From contig NC_080698.1 of NCBI RefSeq assembly GCF_030445035.2, positions 7,302,038 through 7,366,037 on the forward strand: 64,000 nucleotides of DNA, written 5' to 3'. Below the pieces are notes generated by a model. It ran no database searches, was not told the origin of the DNA, and saw only the letters and a list, made by a program, of their open reading frames with translations. Numbering within the stretch: position 1 is the first letter of the stretch; every line of letters starts with the position of its first letter. Below, piece after piece: positions 25,266 through 42,899 of the stretch. Source of the DNA: Dasypus novemcinctus (lineage: Eukaryota; Chordata; Mammalia; Cingulata; Dasypodidae). A program made the position numbers and the translations under genes.

Positions 25266-25745
25266 ATCTTTTTTAAAAAAATGGCAGTGTCATGAAAGAC
25301 TAAAGAACAAAACAAAACGAAAAGTGCCGAGGGAATGTTCCAGATTTAAGGAGAGTAAAGAGACAGAGTAAATAAATGTAATGTGTGATCTGGGATTAGA
25401 CCATGGACCAGAAAAAAATTTTTGCTGTAAATTGCATTAGTAAAATTTGTAAAACACTTGCATTTTAGATAAAAATTGTTAAATTTCCTAAATTTAAACA
25501 CTATATGGTGGTGAGAGAAGTGAATATCCTTGTTCTTCAGGAAGGCACACTGAAGTATTTAGGAGTATGGTGTCTGCAACTTACTTTGAAATGGTTCAGA
25601 GAAGAGAAAGAGGGAATGCTGAAGGAAATGCGGCAAATTTAACATTTGGTTAATCTTGGAGAAGGATATATGGGAATTCTTGGTACTACTGCACTTTTTC
25701 TAAGAGTGAAATTATCTCAAAATAAGAAAAAATTTAAAACAAAGC
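24020..25745 (+). mobile_element. L1 3' UTR-type sequence, split by a SINE
   Basis: The stretch carries old L1 3'-end text: GTTTTCATCAATTGTAACAA, later TTGTTCTTCAGGAAGGCACA, CACTGAAGTATTTAGGAG and ATATATGGGAATTC. A DAS SINE at 24841-25276 interrupts it. It may be two adjacent L1 insertions, with a break near 24480. Confidence 0.6.
24841..25276 (+). mobile_element. Long DAS-type SINE with target-site duplication
   Basis: Full-length sense copy. It has a tRNA-like head (GACTTGGCCCAGTGGTTAGG, box B GATTCAAACCC), a GC-rich body and a (TAAA)n/A tail. It is flanked by a perfect 14-bp duplication AAAAATGGCAGTGT at 24827-24840 and 25277-25290. Confidence 0.95.
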
Positions 25746-25789
25746 AAAACATGTCAAGTGAAAAGGCAGATATTAAATAAAAATATGCA

Positions 25790-26150
25790 GGGTGGGAATG
25801 CCACATCGTGCAGGCTCTCTGGAAATACTTGAGCAGTTTCTTTGAAAAAAACTAAGCATGCATTTACCACACACTCTAGCAATTGCTTTCTTGGGCATTT
25901 ATCCCAGAGAAATGAAAACTTATGTTCACACAAAAACCTGAATACTAATGTTCACAGTAGCATTATATGCAAGAGCCAAAAACTGGAGGCCACCAAAGCA
26001 TTCTGCCATAGTGAATGGTTAAAAACTGGCACGTCCATACCAGGAACTAGTCCTCATGCACATAAGCAAGGAACAGACTTTTGATACACAAAACAAGGTA
26101 GATGGATGTCAAGGAAATTTTGCTGAACAACAAAAAAGCCAGTCTCAGAT
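25790..26150 (+). mobile_element. L1 3'-region fragment
   Basis: Old L1 text: CTAGCAATTGCTTTCTTGGG, ATTTATCCCAGAGAAATGAA, AATGTTCACAGTAGCATTAT and GCAAGAGCCAAAAACTGGAG. Confidence 0.6.
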
Positions 26151-26462
26151 CAGCTGCCAGGCCAAAGGAAGTAGCAACGCCTAAGAAACTTTATTTGATA
26201 AAGTTTGTGGGGAGGATTTGCGGACGGCTTCAAAGCAGTTTAAGAAATCACATATAACCAAAAGACTTTTCCAGCATGTCAGTGAAAAGAAGGGGAAAAA
26301 AACCCTTAAGAGAACCTTTCATCTAGTAAATATTCATTTCCACTGTGGATGTTTTTAAGGAATAAAAGCGTGTTTAAAAAGAAAAGATTTTGCTACTATT
26401 TAGAGCCTCTCCTCTCTACTTGCAAAACACTTATCAGAAAAACACCAAAAGCAAAATTGGTG

Positions 26463-26803
26463 TTTTTTAAAAAAGATTTATTGTATGACTTTTTCTCTAC
26501 TTATCCCCCTCCCCCCGATGGTTCACTCGCCTGTCTGCTCATTGTTTGCTCGCCTTCTCCAGGAGGCACCGGGAACCGAACCCAGGACCTCCCGCATGAA
26601 CGAGGAGTGCCCGGAGGCCTGAGCTTCGTCTGTCCCCCTTGGGCTGTGTCCGCTGGCTTGAGGCCTCTGCTTGTTGTGGTTGGGGCAGAGTCTAGCTCGT
26701 TGTGGCAGGTGCAGCATCTGCTCATCATCTTTTAGGAGGACTGAGACCTGAACCTGGGGCCTCCCGTGTGGTAGGTAGGCGCCCAAATGGTCGAGCTCCA
26801 TTC
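26463..26803 (-). mobile_element. DAS-family SINE (variant)
   Basis: An antisense element with a T-rich tail, two copies of the tRNA-like segment (ACCGAACCCAGGACCTCC near 26574 and ACCTGAACCTGGGGCCTCC near 26747) and a CCATTCC end. It looks dimeric. Confidence 0.65.
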
Positions 26804-26815
26804 CCTGGGCATTTC

Positions 26816-27231
26816 TTTTTTTTTAAGATTTATTTTATTTATTTCTCTCCCCTTCCCCCTCCGTTTTCTGCTCTCTGTGTCCATTCACTGTGTGTCCTCC
26901 TGCGTCCGCTTACATTATGCGGTGGCACTGGGAAAATGCACCCCCTTTTTTTTTTGTCGCGTTATCTTCTTGCATCGGCTTTCCATGTGTGCGGCCCCAC
27001 TCCTAGGCAGGCTGTGCTTTTTTTGCGGTGCAGCTCTCCTTGCGGGGCACACTCCTTGTGCATGGGGCTCCCCTACGCAGGGGACACCCCTGTGTGGCAT
27101 GGCACTCCTTGCGCGCATCAGCACTGCGCCTGGGCTAGCTCCACACAGGTCAGGAGGCCCTGGGGATCGAACCCTGGACCCTCCATATGGCAGACAGAAG
27201 CTCTATCAGTCGAGTCACGTCCACGTCCCTT
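26816..27231 (-). mobile_element. Long DAS-type SINE
   Basis: Antisense copy with the GTGTGCGGCCCCACTCCTAG body and a GATCGAACCC box B. It is flanked by CCTGGGCATTTC at 26804-26815 and 27232-27243. It inserted at the edge of the previous SINE. Confidence 0.88.
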
Positions 27232-27288
27232 CCTGGGCATTTCAACCTGTAAATGTATGTCAGTGATATCAGCATTCCCCTTGGTATC

Positions 27289-27361
27289 TTTTTTTTTTTA
27301 GTTACTGGGGCCGGGGATACACGGGAAGCCAGCGCTCAACAACCGAGCCACATCTGCTCCC
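27289..27361 (-). mobile_element. Short DAS-type SINE fragment
   Basis: A T-run followed by GTTACTGGGGCCGGGGATAC and CAACAACCGAGCCACATCTG, which is the antisense of a short tRNA-like DAS head. Confidence 0.65.
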
Positions 27362-27396
27362 TGATTTGCTTTTTTGTGTTTGTTTGGTTTTTGGGG

Positions 27397-27486
27397 TTTT
27401 TTTTTTTTTTTTGGAGGCACGGGGGATTGAACCAGGGACCTCCCGTGTGGGCAGCAGGCGCTCAACCGCCGAGCCACCTCCGCTCC
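27397..27486 (-). mobile_element. Short DAS-type SINE
   Basis: Poly(T), then GGAGGCACGGGGGATTGAAC, CAGGGACCTCCCGTGTGG and a CCGAGCCACCTCCGCTCC end. Confidence 0.75.
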
Positions 27487-28049
27487 AGCCTTGGGATTGG
27501 TTAACGGCGTGTCTTCTCTTTAACATGCAGCTTTTGACCAGGGGGTGCTTGGAGAAGAGGCTTCAGAACCAGCTCCCTCTCTCCCGTGTGGTCTGGTTTC
27601 CGGGGTTCCACTGGGCACCCCGCTTCCGAGAAGGAGACCACCGGGTCCTAGAATGGGATTTCTGGAATTCTCCTCACGTGGCTTATCGAAGTCCCCCCAC
27701 AGATTGGCACCAAAGACCCCCTCCCGCGCTCCGCTGCGCCCCGCCTCAGCGCTCCCCGCAGAGGCCTCTGCCCCTTGGGGTCTGAGTTACGTTTGCTCAC
27801 AGGTGGCCCAGCGGGGGTCGGCGACAGACCCCCTGGTCACAGACAAGAGCCCGTCCCCAGGTGGAACCAGGAGCCGGACGTGCCCCTCAGGGTGGCCCAC
27901 GGGCCCTTCCAACCCCGAGGCCCTTCTCCACCTGAGGCCTCTCACCGGAAAAGTCTGGGTGGCAGCTCCTGCCCCACGGGGAGGGCTCGGTGCCGGCGAA
28001 AGGCCACTGCCCAGCCCCCCCGGGGCTCAGCGCCTCTAAGTCATCCTGT

Positions 28050-28421
28050 AAGGCGACCCCGAGTGTGACTTGTCACGCCTCGCCGGGCTCCCCTGGCCCT
28101 CCAGGGGCTGGAGGGCGGCTTTGCGCAGATAATCGCAGCCTGCGCCCAGCTCCGGCCCCCGGCTCCGGCCAAGTCACGGCCCCGCGGGGCTGCCAGGGCG
28201 CCGGGCGCGGGGAGGGAGCGCGCCCTCCCCGGGCAGGGGGCCGCTGAGGCCCCGGACTCGGCCGCGAGGCTGCGCCCCGAAAGCCGGAGGCCTCCGGTGA
28301 CACCTGCCCCCGCGGATAAAAAGCCGAGGTGCTGAGGCTCCGGGGCCAGGCGGCGGGCGCGGCTGAGGGCACGGGCGCTGGCGGGGGTGCCCCCCTCCAC
28401 GGCAGCAGACTCTGCGCCAAG
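28050..28421 (+). promoter_or_regulatory. CpG-rich block with TATA-like box: possible FAM240A promoter and non-coding exon 1
   Basis: A dense CpG block contains GATAAAAAG at 28315-28323, a TATA-like site. About 100 bp further on is a consensus donor, CCAAG|GTAAAG, with exon end 28421. The next downstream + strand acceptor tied to a gene is the FAM240A coding exon at 33872. The link to FAM240A is an inference; no transcript is available here. Confidence 0.35.
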
Positions 28422-28989
28422 GTAAAGCGCGCGCGGGGCGTCCCTGCTGGCTTCTGGGGATGAGTGCTGTACCCCTGGTAAGCCCCTCTCTTCAGCCGCG
28501 GGCTTCCCTGCTGCTCCAAACCCGCTCCTTGCGTCTGCTCGGTAAGGACTTAGAAACCCCAAACGTAGTCAAGGAAACCATGACCCCCTGCCCCGGGGAC
28601 GCCACAGCCCGGGGGACGCGCGCCCCCTGGGAACACGCACACGGAGAGGCTCCCTCTAGACGACCCTGCAGAACCTGAGCTCTGGGCTTTGTCACGCCGA
28701 AGCAGAGCGTCTTAAAAGCTAATGTGCCCGTGAACCGCCCTGGGGTCTGACTGAAAGGCAGATTTCGATTCCGATTTTGATCTTGGCTCAATTCTGCATC
28801 TGGAGCAAGCCCCCAGGGGGTCCCGGGCCACTGGCGCATGCACCAATTGAGGAGCAGGTGCAGAGGTCTTTAAGGGATGGAAAATCATCTTTGGGGCTGC
28901 AGTCACTTGAATCTTACAAGCGTGGCAAAAAAGTCACATTTTGCTAAAAACGTTTTCTGCTCTTATTTTAAATTTCCCTTTAAAATCGA

Positions 28990-29560
28990 CACGCAGGGAA
29001 AAAAGGTCCTTCTGTGTATATTCGGCTGTAGAATTTTCACACACACATGGCCTCGTGCGGTGACCACCACGGTCAGCACCCCAGAACTTTTTCCATCACC
29101 CCCAAAACCCCCTCACGCTGTGCCGGGTGGTCGTACCCTCCCCGGCTCCCAGCCCCGGGCGTTCGCTGTCGTTTCGTCCTTCAAGAACGCCGCACAGAAA
29201 CAAGCCTGTAGAGACTGGCTTCTACTCAGCATGAAGACTGAGAGTCATCCGAGTTGCTGCATGTTTCAACAGTTTGTTTCTTTTTATTGCTGGATAGTAT
29301 TCCACTGGGTGGATGTTTAGTTTGTTTATGAATTCATCCATCGAAGGATCACTAGATGGTTTCCAGTTTTGGGCAGCTATGCATAGAGCCATAGATAGGC
29401 GCGCAGGAGTGTGCGTAGCACGAGTTTGCATTTCTCTAGGCTACCTCCCCCTAGGAGCGAGTTGCTGGGCCATACGGTAGGTGCCTGTTCACTTTTACGA
29501 GGAGCTGCAGGCTGTCGTCCAGAGCAGCTGGGCCACGTCTACGTGCCACCAGCCACGCGT
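28990..29560 (-). mobile_element. Probable L1 fragment, antisense
   Basis: Old antisense L1 pattern: TTTCTTTTTATTGCTGGATA, TATTCCACTGGGTGGATG, ATGAATTCATCCATCGAAGG and GAGCGAGTTGCTGGGCCATA. Confidence 0.6.
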
Positions 29561-31615
29561 GGCAGCCCCAGGTGCTCCACTCCCGTCATCTCTGGCACCT
29601 GGTATCGTCGATGTTTTTATTTGCCACTGTTACAGGGGCACGGTGGTGTCTCACCAAGGTTTAGCTGCGTTTCCGAAATGGGTAACGACGGTCCCGCTCT
29701 GCCGAGCCCCGGCCACGGCTGCACCCACATCTGGAGTCAAGCGTCAGGGGGCTCGAGAGAGGAAGACGGCAGCAAGGTCCTGTGCCCTGGCAGGGCCACG
29801 GCAGCTCCGGGGAGAGAGCGAGTCCATGCCCCTGCCCTCCGCGTGTTGTCTCCGCAGGCCCTGCTGCCAGTCCTGGAACTGTCACCTCAGAGGCAGGAGA
29901 GGAGAAAGGAAAGTCCAGCCATTCCCCGCCTCCCCTTTCCCACTCCCCAGTTAGACGTGAGGCCCCCGGAGTGCTCTCTGCCCCCGTCTGGGTCTCAGGG
30001 TGCCAGAGTGAAAGGGAGAACCTGCCGCCACACACCGGAATTGGGCTTCCGGCCTCCCTCGCCCGCCGGCTGCTGTGTGCCCCTGAGCCCGCAGGGGGCC
30101 GTGCCTGCCGTGCAGGCCTGAGAGCAGCATTCTTTGGGAGAATGGCATGTGCTTGCTTCATCTTGTCTGGAAATGGAACCGTCTGTTCTGTCTCAAGCTA
30201 CGATTATAAAGAAAACATGTTGATAACGATTAAAAAGTACTTTTTGAAATATGGCGAAAATTGCCCCAAACAGCTGCCTTCGAAGGGTTGGACATGTGTG
30301 AAGTACGCTGGCCATTATGCCAGGTCAGCTGGTGTGTGATGAGCCGCTCTGGCCAAGAGTCAGAAGAACGGCCAGTGTGAGCCCAAACTGTAAAAAAAGA
30401 AAAAAATTAACACTGAATAACTCTCACATTGCTCAGCTTGTGTTTAATATCATGAATAACCCAGTGGGTGCTCCGGCATCCCTTGGAAAAGCAGGGACCT
30501 TCCTTCTCACCCGTGCCAGACGCCTCCCGTGAACGGCCGTGCCGAGGCTGGACTCTGAGCTACCACCAGAGGCGACAGGACATAGGGACAAAATCAACCA
30601 GAAGCTGCCACCAAATGCTCTGGGCACAGTCCCACGTGGGACATTGTGCCACCTGAGAACAGACTTCTCTCCTGTCATCCGAGCACTCTGAACGGTGGCC
30701 CACGGGCCAACAACGGAGATAAAGATACCCAAAGAGCCAGACACTTACGTTACGTATAAATAAGGAAAACTGGCACTTTGGAGTTGTCGATGACGTTCCG
30801 CCAGCGTTGGCTCACAGCCTCACTCGTGCCAGGAAAAACCCAGAAGGCCAGGGCCAAGCTCCCTGGGGCCAGGCAGGCAGGACGATGCTTCACAGATTGT
30901 GCGTTCAGCATTTTCGTGAATGCGGCCTGATTGCATCTTCCTCGCAGCCCCATTTCATGGATGACAAAACTGAGGTGCAGGACACATAAAACATGTACTT
31001 GCCCAGAGTCCCAAAGCTCTAAGGTGACAACGCGGGGCATGCTTCCCCTGCGATGCTCGCCTCCTGGCCTGTCACACCGCGACTCTGGGCCCCGGAGGGA
31101 GGGAGGGAGCAGATGGCAATAGGCAGACAGGGCAGATGCGTCTGCACAGGTGAGAGGCAAGGTGAGAGTTCTTGAAGAACGTTCAATTCCAGGTGCTGCT
31201 GGGTGCCAGGAAGGTCAGCAAACCAGCGTGACCCTCTGCAGTCCAGGCGGGGCCTGTGGCTTGGGGAGGGTGGAGACAAAAGCGACCCTGAGTCTCTCCG
31301 GTAACCAGAGAGCCAGGGAGCGCAGAGGCACCGCGGGGGGGCTCCGAGGCAGGGGTTGGCATCTCCAAAGCTGGGGACAGGCCTGGGGACACTTCCTCCA
31401 CGGGGGCACGTGACACTATTAAATTTGGAGCTGCAAATGGATGGCTGAGTCTGGCCCCGACCCGTCTTTCCTTCTGCCAGCAGAGTCTCAGGAACAGTTT
31501 CTGGAGCCCTCAGAAGACACATGATGGGCTCTCTGGGCGCTGACGCCCCTCGACTGCCTGCTGCTGGACACAGCTGCTTCACTCCCATCTGAAGCTCACC
31601 TGGTCCCAAGAGTGT
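29561..31615. other. Gene-free stretch
   Basis: Holds a possible MIR fragment at about 30935-31025 (CCCATTTCATGGATGACAAA then ACTTGCCCAGAGTCCC). No exon was recognised. Confidence 0.4.
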
Positions 31616-31622
31616 TCAGTCT

Positions 31623-31991
31623 GGGGAAGCGGATGTGGCTCAAGCAATTGAGCTCCCGCCTACACATGGGAGGTCCCAGGTTTGGTTCCCGGTGCCTCCT
31701 GGAGAAGATGAACAAGAAGGCAAGCTGATGTGACGGCTGGTGAGGCAGGCTGACGCAACAAGGAGATGCAAAGAGGAAAACAATAAGAGACACAACAAAG
31801 CAGGGAGCTGAGGTGGCTCAAGCGATTGAGTACCTCTCTCCCACATGGTATGTTCCACATTCGGTTCCCGGTGCCTCCTGAAGAGAAGACGAGCAGACAC
31901 AGAGAGCAGACAGCGAATGGACACAGAGAGCAGACAGCAATGCCAAACAACAAGGGAGTGCATACATAAATAAAATAAATCTTAAAAAAAA
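31623..31991 (+). mobile_element. Dimeric DAS-type SINE
   Basis: Two head-to-tail tRNA-like units (each 'GATGTGGCTCAAGCAATTGA' / 'GAGGTGGCTCAAGCGATTGA', each with GGTTCCCGGTGCCTCCT) and an AATAAAATAAATCTTAAAA tail. The flanks resemble each other (AAGAGTGTTCAGTCTG / AAGAGTGTTTAGCCTG), fitting a target-site duplication. Confidence 0.82.
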
Positions 31992-32965
31992 AAAGAGTGT
32001 TTAGCCTGTGCGTCTGTCTCGACATCCCCTGTGCTTGGTGACTCCCCTGGCCTGGAACCCCAGAAGCTCAGCAGAAAAGGGGATTGATGCCGGCACAGAA
32101 CGGGAGGTTTCCAGGGCGTCCCACCTGCCATCTCCTGGGCGCGCCCTGTGGGGTCTCCTCCGCTGTGGAGGCCTCCCTTGTTTCCAGCTGTCCTCTGCTT
32201 TAAGCCTGGAGCTCTGGGGTCTATCCCGAGGAGCAGTTCTCAAGAGCCAAACACAATGAGTCTCCATTCAGACTCAGGCTTCTAGATTCTTCTTAAAGAG
32301 GCACTTCAAGAGTAAAACAAACTCTAAATTTTGTGCAAACAAGAATTCTAATAAGCACACGCTTCCTTAAAATGTCTCTTCGCTAAATACCAGAAACTTC
32401 CCATGAAGTTGGAATGGTCTGAACATGCCCCCAGAAAGGTCAAAGGAAAACTTACCTCCGGCACGGTGCTGAGGACATTTCCCATGGGACCCGCGTCACG
32501 GCTGGAAAGAGAAGGAGCCGCAGCCCGGTGCCCGGGTCGGGGGTCCTCGCTGCTCAGTGTCCCGGGCATCCCCACGCTCCGGTTAGAAATGCAGCGTCAT
32601 GCCTCCCCAGCCTTCTGCCTGAGCAGTGGCTTCTTAAGGAGAGCCCAGGGAGCCCCTGGGCCCAGGGGGTCCTCGTGCTCTGATCTAGAGCCCCGAGAGG
32701 CCCTGGGGAGCTCCAGCCTGGGCACCAGGCAGGAGGGTCACTCGAGGGCACCGCACCCACTGTGCGCCGAGCACTGCCAGAGGGGCCTTCGCGGCTTCTG
32801 GGCAGCCTGGAAGGATCAAGGTGACCTGGGGAGAGGAGAGTCATTGAATTCAATTCAACAAATATTCACTGAGCGGCCTCGTCCCCTCGGCCCCCCTGCA
32901 GCTGGTGCGCCTCCAGGGATGTGACCCAGGACTACAGCCCCCAGCCTTGGCTGCCCGCGAGAGGC

Positions 32966-32983
32966 GGGGGGGGGGGGGGGGGG
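32966..32983. repeat. Run of 18 G
   Basis: Uninterrupted G run inside GC-rich sequence. Length may be affected by sequencing or assembly. Confidence 0.9.
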
Positions 32984-33269
32984 CGTCAAGACCCCCTGGT
33001 GCCACGGCCCAGGCCACCGACTTGGAATCCCTGGCGCCGGGCCCTGCACCGGTTCCGTGTAACGTGCCCAAGAGACCCAGGGGCGGCCACAGTCAGCACC
33101 TCCCGTCCAGGCGGAAGGAGAAGGGACGCGGGGTCTGTGTTTCCATGTCTACAGGAGAGAGCGCTGGGGCAGGTTACCGCGGACGCTGTGGGCGACAGTC
33201 CTGCGCTCTGTGCGATTTAGGGTCAGGGACCACGAAAGTTACATGTATGCAGAACTTGGTAAATTGCCA

Positions 33270-33600
33270 GGACTTTTTTTTAATGTGATTTATTTTTATT
33301 TTTATTTTTTCTTCCTTTATTTTTTTAAATGCTACATTCAAAAAATATAAAAGGTCCCCATATACCCCCACCTCCCCACCCCTCCCACATCCACACCCTC
33401 TTTCATCATCGTGGCACATTCACTGCATTTGGTGACTATGTCTTGGAGCCCTGCTGCACCACATGGATAACAGTTTACCCTGTAGTTCACACTCTCCCCC
33501 AGTCCATGCAGGGGGTTATGGCAGGATATACAATGTCCTGCATCTGTCCCCACAATATCATTAGGACAACTCCAAGTCCCGAAAATGTCCCCATTCACGC
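33270..33600 (-). mobile_element. Probable LINE-derived repeat, antisense
   Basis: A T-rich start, then ACATTCAAAAAATATAAAAG and GTCCCCATATACCCCCACC, then TGCAGGGGGTTATGGCAGG. This has the look of an antisense LINE 3' end, but I cannot name the family. Confidence 0.4.
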
Positions 33601-33646
33601 ATGCCCAATCTGATCTTCAGAGAAATTCTAAAGACAAGGAAACTGA

Positions 33647-39499
<5,853 letters not shown>

Positions 39500-40779
39500 G
39501 CGCTTCCCGCTTTGTCAGCGCAAGCCCACGCGAAGCACTCAAGCCCCGCTGCTAGGAGAAGCCGTGCAAGTCCCTGAGCCCCTTCGCTTTACCAAAACAG
39601 ATCTCGTGCTGTTGCTGCCCCACCCACAGGCTGCACCTGTAAGCCCTTCCCAGGGCTACAGGGGAGCCTTCCAAGCCAGTCCTCTTCACATGGATATGCA
39701 CGTACAAAACAAGCAGACATCATCCAAAATATCTCTAACGATGAGCTTGTCTAATATCAAAGCTCCAGAAACATACTTCATCTCCACATAATTCTCTTCT
39801 AATTGAGATCCAAATATTTTACCTTCCAAATGCACCAAGGGAAATGATCTTGATGGCAAAAATGGAGACAGTGAATAATTATTTTGCTTCACATAGGTTT
39901 CCTAGAAAATTGTCATTTCTCTTGTTTTCTTATTCTGAGAAGAAAATGCACCTACCTGTAGAAACACAAATATTGTAAATAGTCATTAAAATCAGGTTTG
40001 AAAGTCAATTGACCAAATAGTCTTTTTTCTTCATGTGAATTCAATTAGCCTTTTCTGAAACATGCTTAGCTAGCACCATTTGGTTAAAATCAGGATAATT
40101 TTAATCAACCCGGCTGTCTTGCCGTCGCTGGTGTAGGCACTCTTCACTTTGTTGCTCTATTTTACACCTCTGCACATGTGCACTGGTTGGCTCTCCCTCA
40201 GCTCGGCTCACGCACGTCCGGCCATCCCAAACAACGTCTGCTTACCAGACTGATTCTGGATTTTGAAGCGTCACTGTCACTCCCAGTCCAGAATAGTGCT
40301 TCGGAGAGTGGGGTATGACTGAGCCTGGGGCAACAGTTTTTAACCTGAGGTTAGGAGCAGAGAGATGCACAGGAGAAAGTCCTGGTGGAACCTGTGAAGC
40401 CTTAAACGCCCAGGGCAGTGTTTGCAGGAGACACAGAGAGCAGGGTAGGGGCGATTTGGGCACGGTGGAGGGTGTGGTGTGCCAGCCCGCCCATTGCCTT
40501 GATTTGGCATAAGGTGCTTCTGCCCACAGCTCCTGGGGACCCACGAGGCTTCTGTGGGGGCAGCAGGACCCACCAGGAGACCAGAAGGGCTGGGGGAGCA
40601 TTTTCCCAGGCTCCATGCTTCACAACCCAGGAAACGGGGCCCGGACCCCTCCCTCCCTCTCACTATGGGATCCAATTCAACTAATAAACTATGATTCCAG
40701 CTGGGGAAATCTGAGAGCATCTTGTTGGAGGAATTTGTATTGGGTGTAGGAAGAAAATAGGAATTAAATAGAGGGAGAA
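39500..40779. other. FAM240A 3' flank
   Basis: Probably contains the FAM240A 3' UTR at its start. No other exon was recognised. Confidence 0.4.
39985..39990 (+). other. Candidate FAM240A poly(A) signal ATTAAA
   Basis: ATTAAA lies 486 bp after the FAM240A stop. AATAAA at 40683-40688 is an alternative. Confidence 0.25.
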
Positions 40780-40868
40780 GGGAGCAGATGTAGCTCAGTG
40801 GCTGAGTGCCTGCCTCCCATGTAAGAGGTCCTGGGTTCAATCCCCAGGGCCGCCTAAAAATTAAAAAA
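40780..40868 (+). mobile_element. Short DAS-type SINE
   Basis: GGGAGCAGATGTAGCTCAGT head with a good tRNA-like box A (TAGCTCAGTGG) and box B (GGGTTCAATCC), then a short A-rich tail. It shows the tRNA ancestry of the family most clearly in this window. Confidence 0.85.
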
Positions 40869-41439
40869 TAGAGGGAGAGGAGAAGACGGCTTGCCAGGCT
40901 GAGAGGCATCCAGCAGCAAAGACCCGCACAACCTGCTGCTGGAATCTAAACGGAGCAGAGTGAGGCAGAAAATGCGGGTGGGGAAGTCCTTGTGGAGGAG
41001 GAAACCACAGGGAAGTTCTGGTTCTCTACTCCATCTCTCACTTACTCGTTATGTTTGCCGGGACTATGGTAGGCAACCGGGACATGGCTAAGGAAAATCA
41101 GAGCTGCTGGCTCAAGAGGCTGCCTAAGGAAGAAGTTGTACAAGCCAAGGAATCAGGTGTGTGGGTCGTGAGCACGGGGCCACCAGCAGCAGTGCCCACC
41201 CTAGGGGCGCAGCCTGGCCGAGCGAGAGCTTCGTGAGAACAGGCTGGGTAAGCTCAAGTCAGCATGGTCCAGGTGACGGTGAGAGATGCCGAGGATTGCA
41301 GGTCCCCCGTGCCTTGAAGGAATATATGCAGTGAAGCTAGAACAAAGCGAGAAGCGCCAGTAGCAAAAGCTGAATCGGCAGAAGTCAGTTTACAGGGCCT
41401 GTTTGCTGACAAGTTTGAGCTTCTCTTTAAGGGCATGGG

Positions 41440-41799
41440 AAGAGAAGCAGATGTGGCTCAAGCGACTGAGGTCCCACCTATCACATGGGAGGTCCCTGGT
41501 TCGGTTCCCAGTGCCTCCTAAAGAAGACAAGCAAGACAGTGAGCTGATGTGACAGGCTGGTTCAGCAAGCTAGCACAACAAGAGACACAAGGAGGAAAAC
41601 ATAATGAGAGACACAATAAAGCAGGGAGCGGAGGTGGCTCAAGTGATTAGGTGCCTCCCTCCCACATGGAAGTTTCTGTGGATTTGGTTCCCAGTGCCTC
41701 CTAAAAAAGGAAGACAAGCACACAATGAACAGACACAGCAAGTGCAAACAATGAGGGGGTGGGGAGAAAAAATAAAAATTAATCTTAAAAAAAAAATAT
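41440..41799 (+). mobile_element. Dimeric DAS-type SINE
   Basis: Two head-to-tail units (GATGTGGCTCAAGCGACTGA and GAGGTGGCTCAAGTGATTAG), AATAAAAATTAATCTTAAAA tail. It has the same layout as the copy at 31623-31991. Confidence 0.82.
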
Positions 41800-42890
41800 G
41801 GGAAGCCACTGAGCAGTGTTGGCAGGGAGGGTCCCCGTGGCCATGGCTCTAGAGGGCCACCCAGCAGCGAGAGGTGAAAGGCAGAGGTGCCAAGGCCAGC
41901 CTGGAGCTTCTGCAGACGAGGCGAGGGCGCCCTACACTAAAGCCACCTGGCGGAGGCGAGGAAGGGAAGGGGCGGAGAAGGGTAAAGCTCATCTTGAAGA
42001 GGGCAATGCACACAGCTCCAAGGGAGTGATGGGGTGTGGTAAGGGGGGATGCATCCGGGGAGGGTCTCTGAAGCTCCAAAAAGGGAGGGAACACGGAGGG
42101 GCCTGTGCTGGGGGGTGGAGGCACGTGGTGAGGGAGGGGTGCCGTGGGATTGTGCAGACCACAAATCCCTAGGACTAGAAAGCAGAATCGGAGCTGGGGC
42201 ACAGCGGGTGGCCACTTGGAAGATTAGAAATTCCAGAGTCAGGAGACTGGAAGTCAAATAACACACTTCTAAGTAACCGAGGACGGTTCAAAGAGGAAAC
42301 CCCGTGGGGGTTCTGGTCAGCTTTGTCCAGGCTTGTGCAGACGTGAGCAGTGTCTTTTCCTCTTGCCAAGGAAAGAACTGGGTGCGAGGCCAGGCGCCAG
42401 GGCCCCACGTCTCCCCGACCTCGGCCAAGCCCTTCCTCCGAAGCGCTGGGTCGGTTTGCTCTCTGCCGGGAAAGGAGACTCAGGCCCCTGCTCAAGGACC
42501 CTTGGTGTCACGTGGTCGCCGAGGGCCCCTCGATCCCCCCCCCTCCGTTACCCTCCCGACTGCCCCTAACACTCCCACAACTTCCAGCCTAAACTGGGGC
42601 AGCCGTGGGCAAGGGGTCGATACAGTGGGGATGCCCCAGGCCCCAGCACCCTCAGCGGTGACCCAAAAAGCAGAGACTTTCAGCTCTCCGCTCCCCGGGC
42701 AGGGCTCACGTTGGGTTGGCGGCGGCTCCATCTAGCCCAGTCCCAGCGTCCTCCTCTCCGCTGGCGAGCAGTCTGCTGGGGTCTTTTGGGGAGCCTCCCC
42801 TCGAAGGCGGCTGGGACCACATGCATCCTGCTTAGACAGTACCCCCCAAGCTGACTGAGGGGAGGCGGTCCCCACAGCGGGCTTCACGGG
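41800..42890. other. Gene-free, GC-rich stretch
   Basis: Short GC-driven open frames only. No gene was recognised. Confidence 0.4.
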
Positions 42891-42899
42891 GTCACCTTG

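Noticed and set aside
40780-40868. tRNA-like sequence with good box A and box B
   Set aside because: It has no 3' half fitting a tRNA fold, has an A-rich tail, and belongs to the DAS SINE family.
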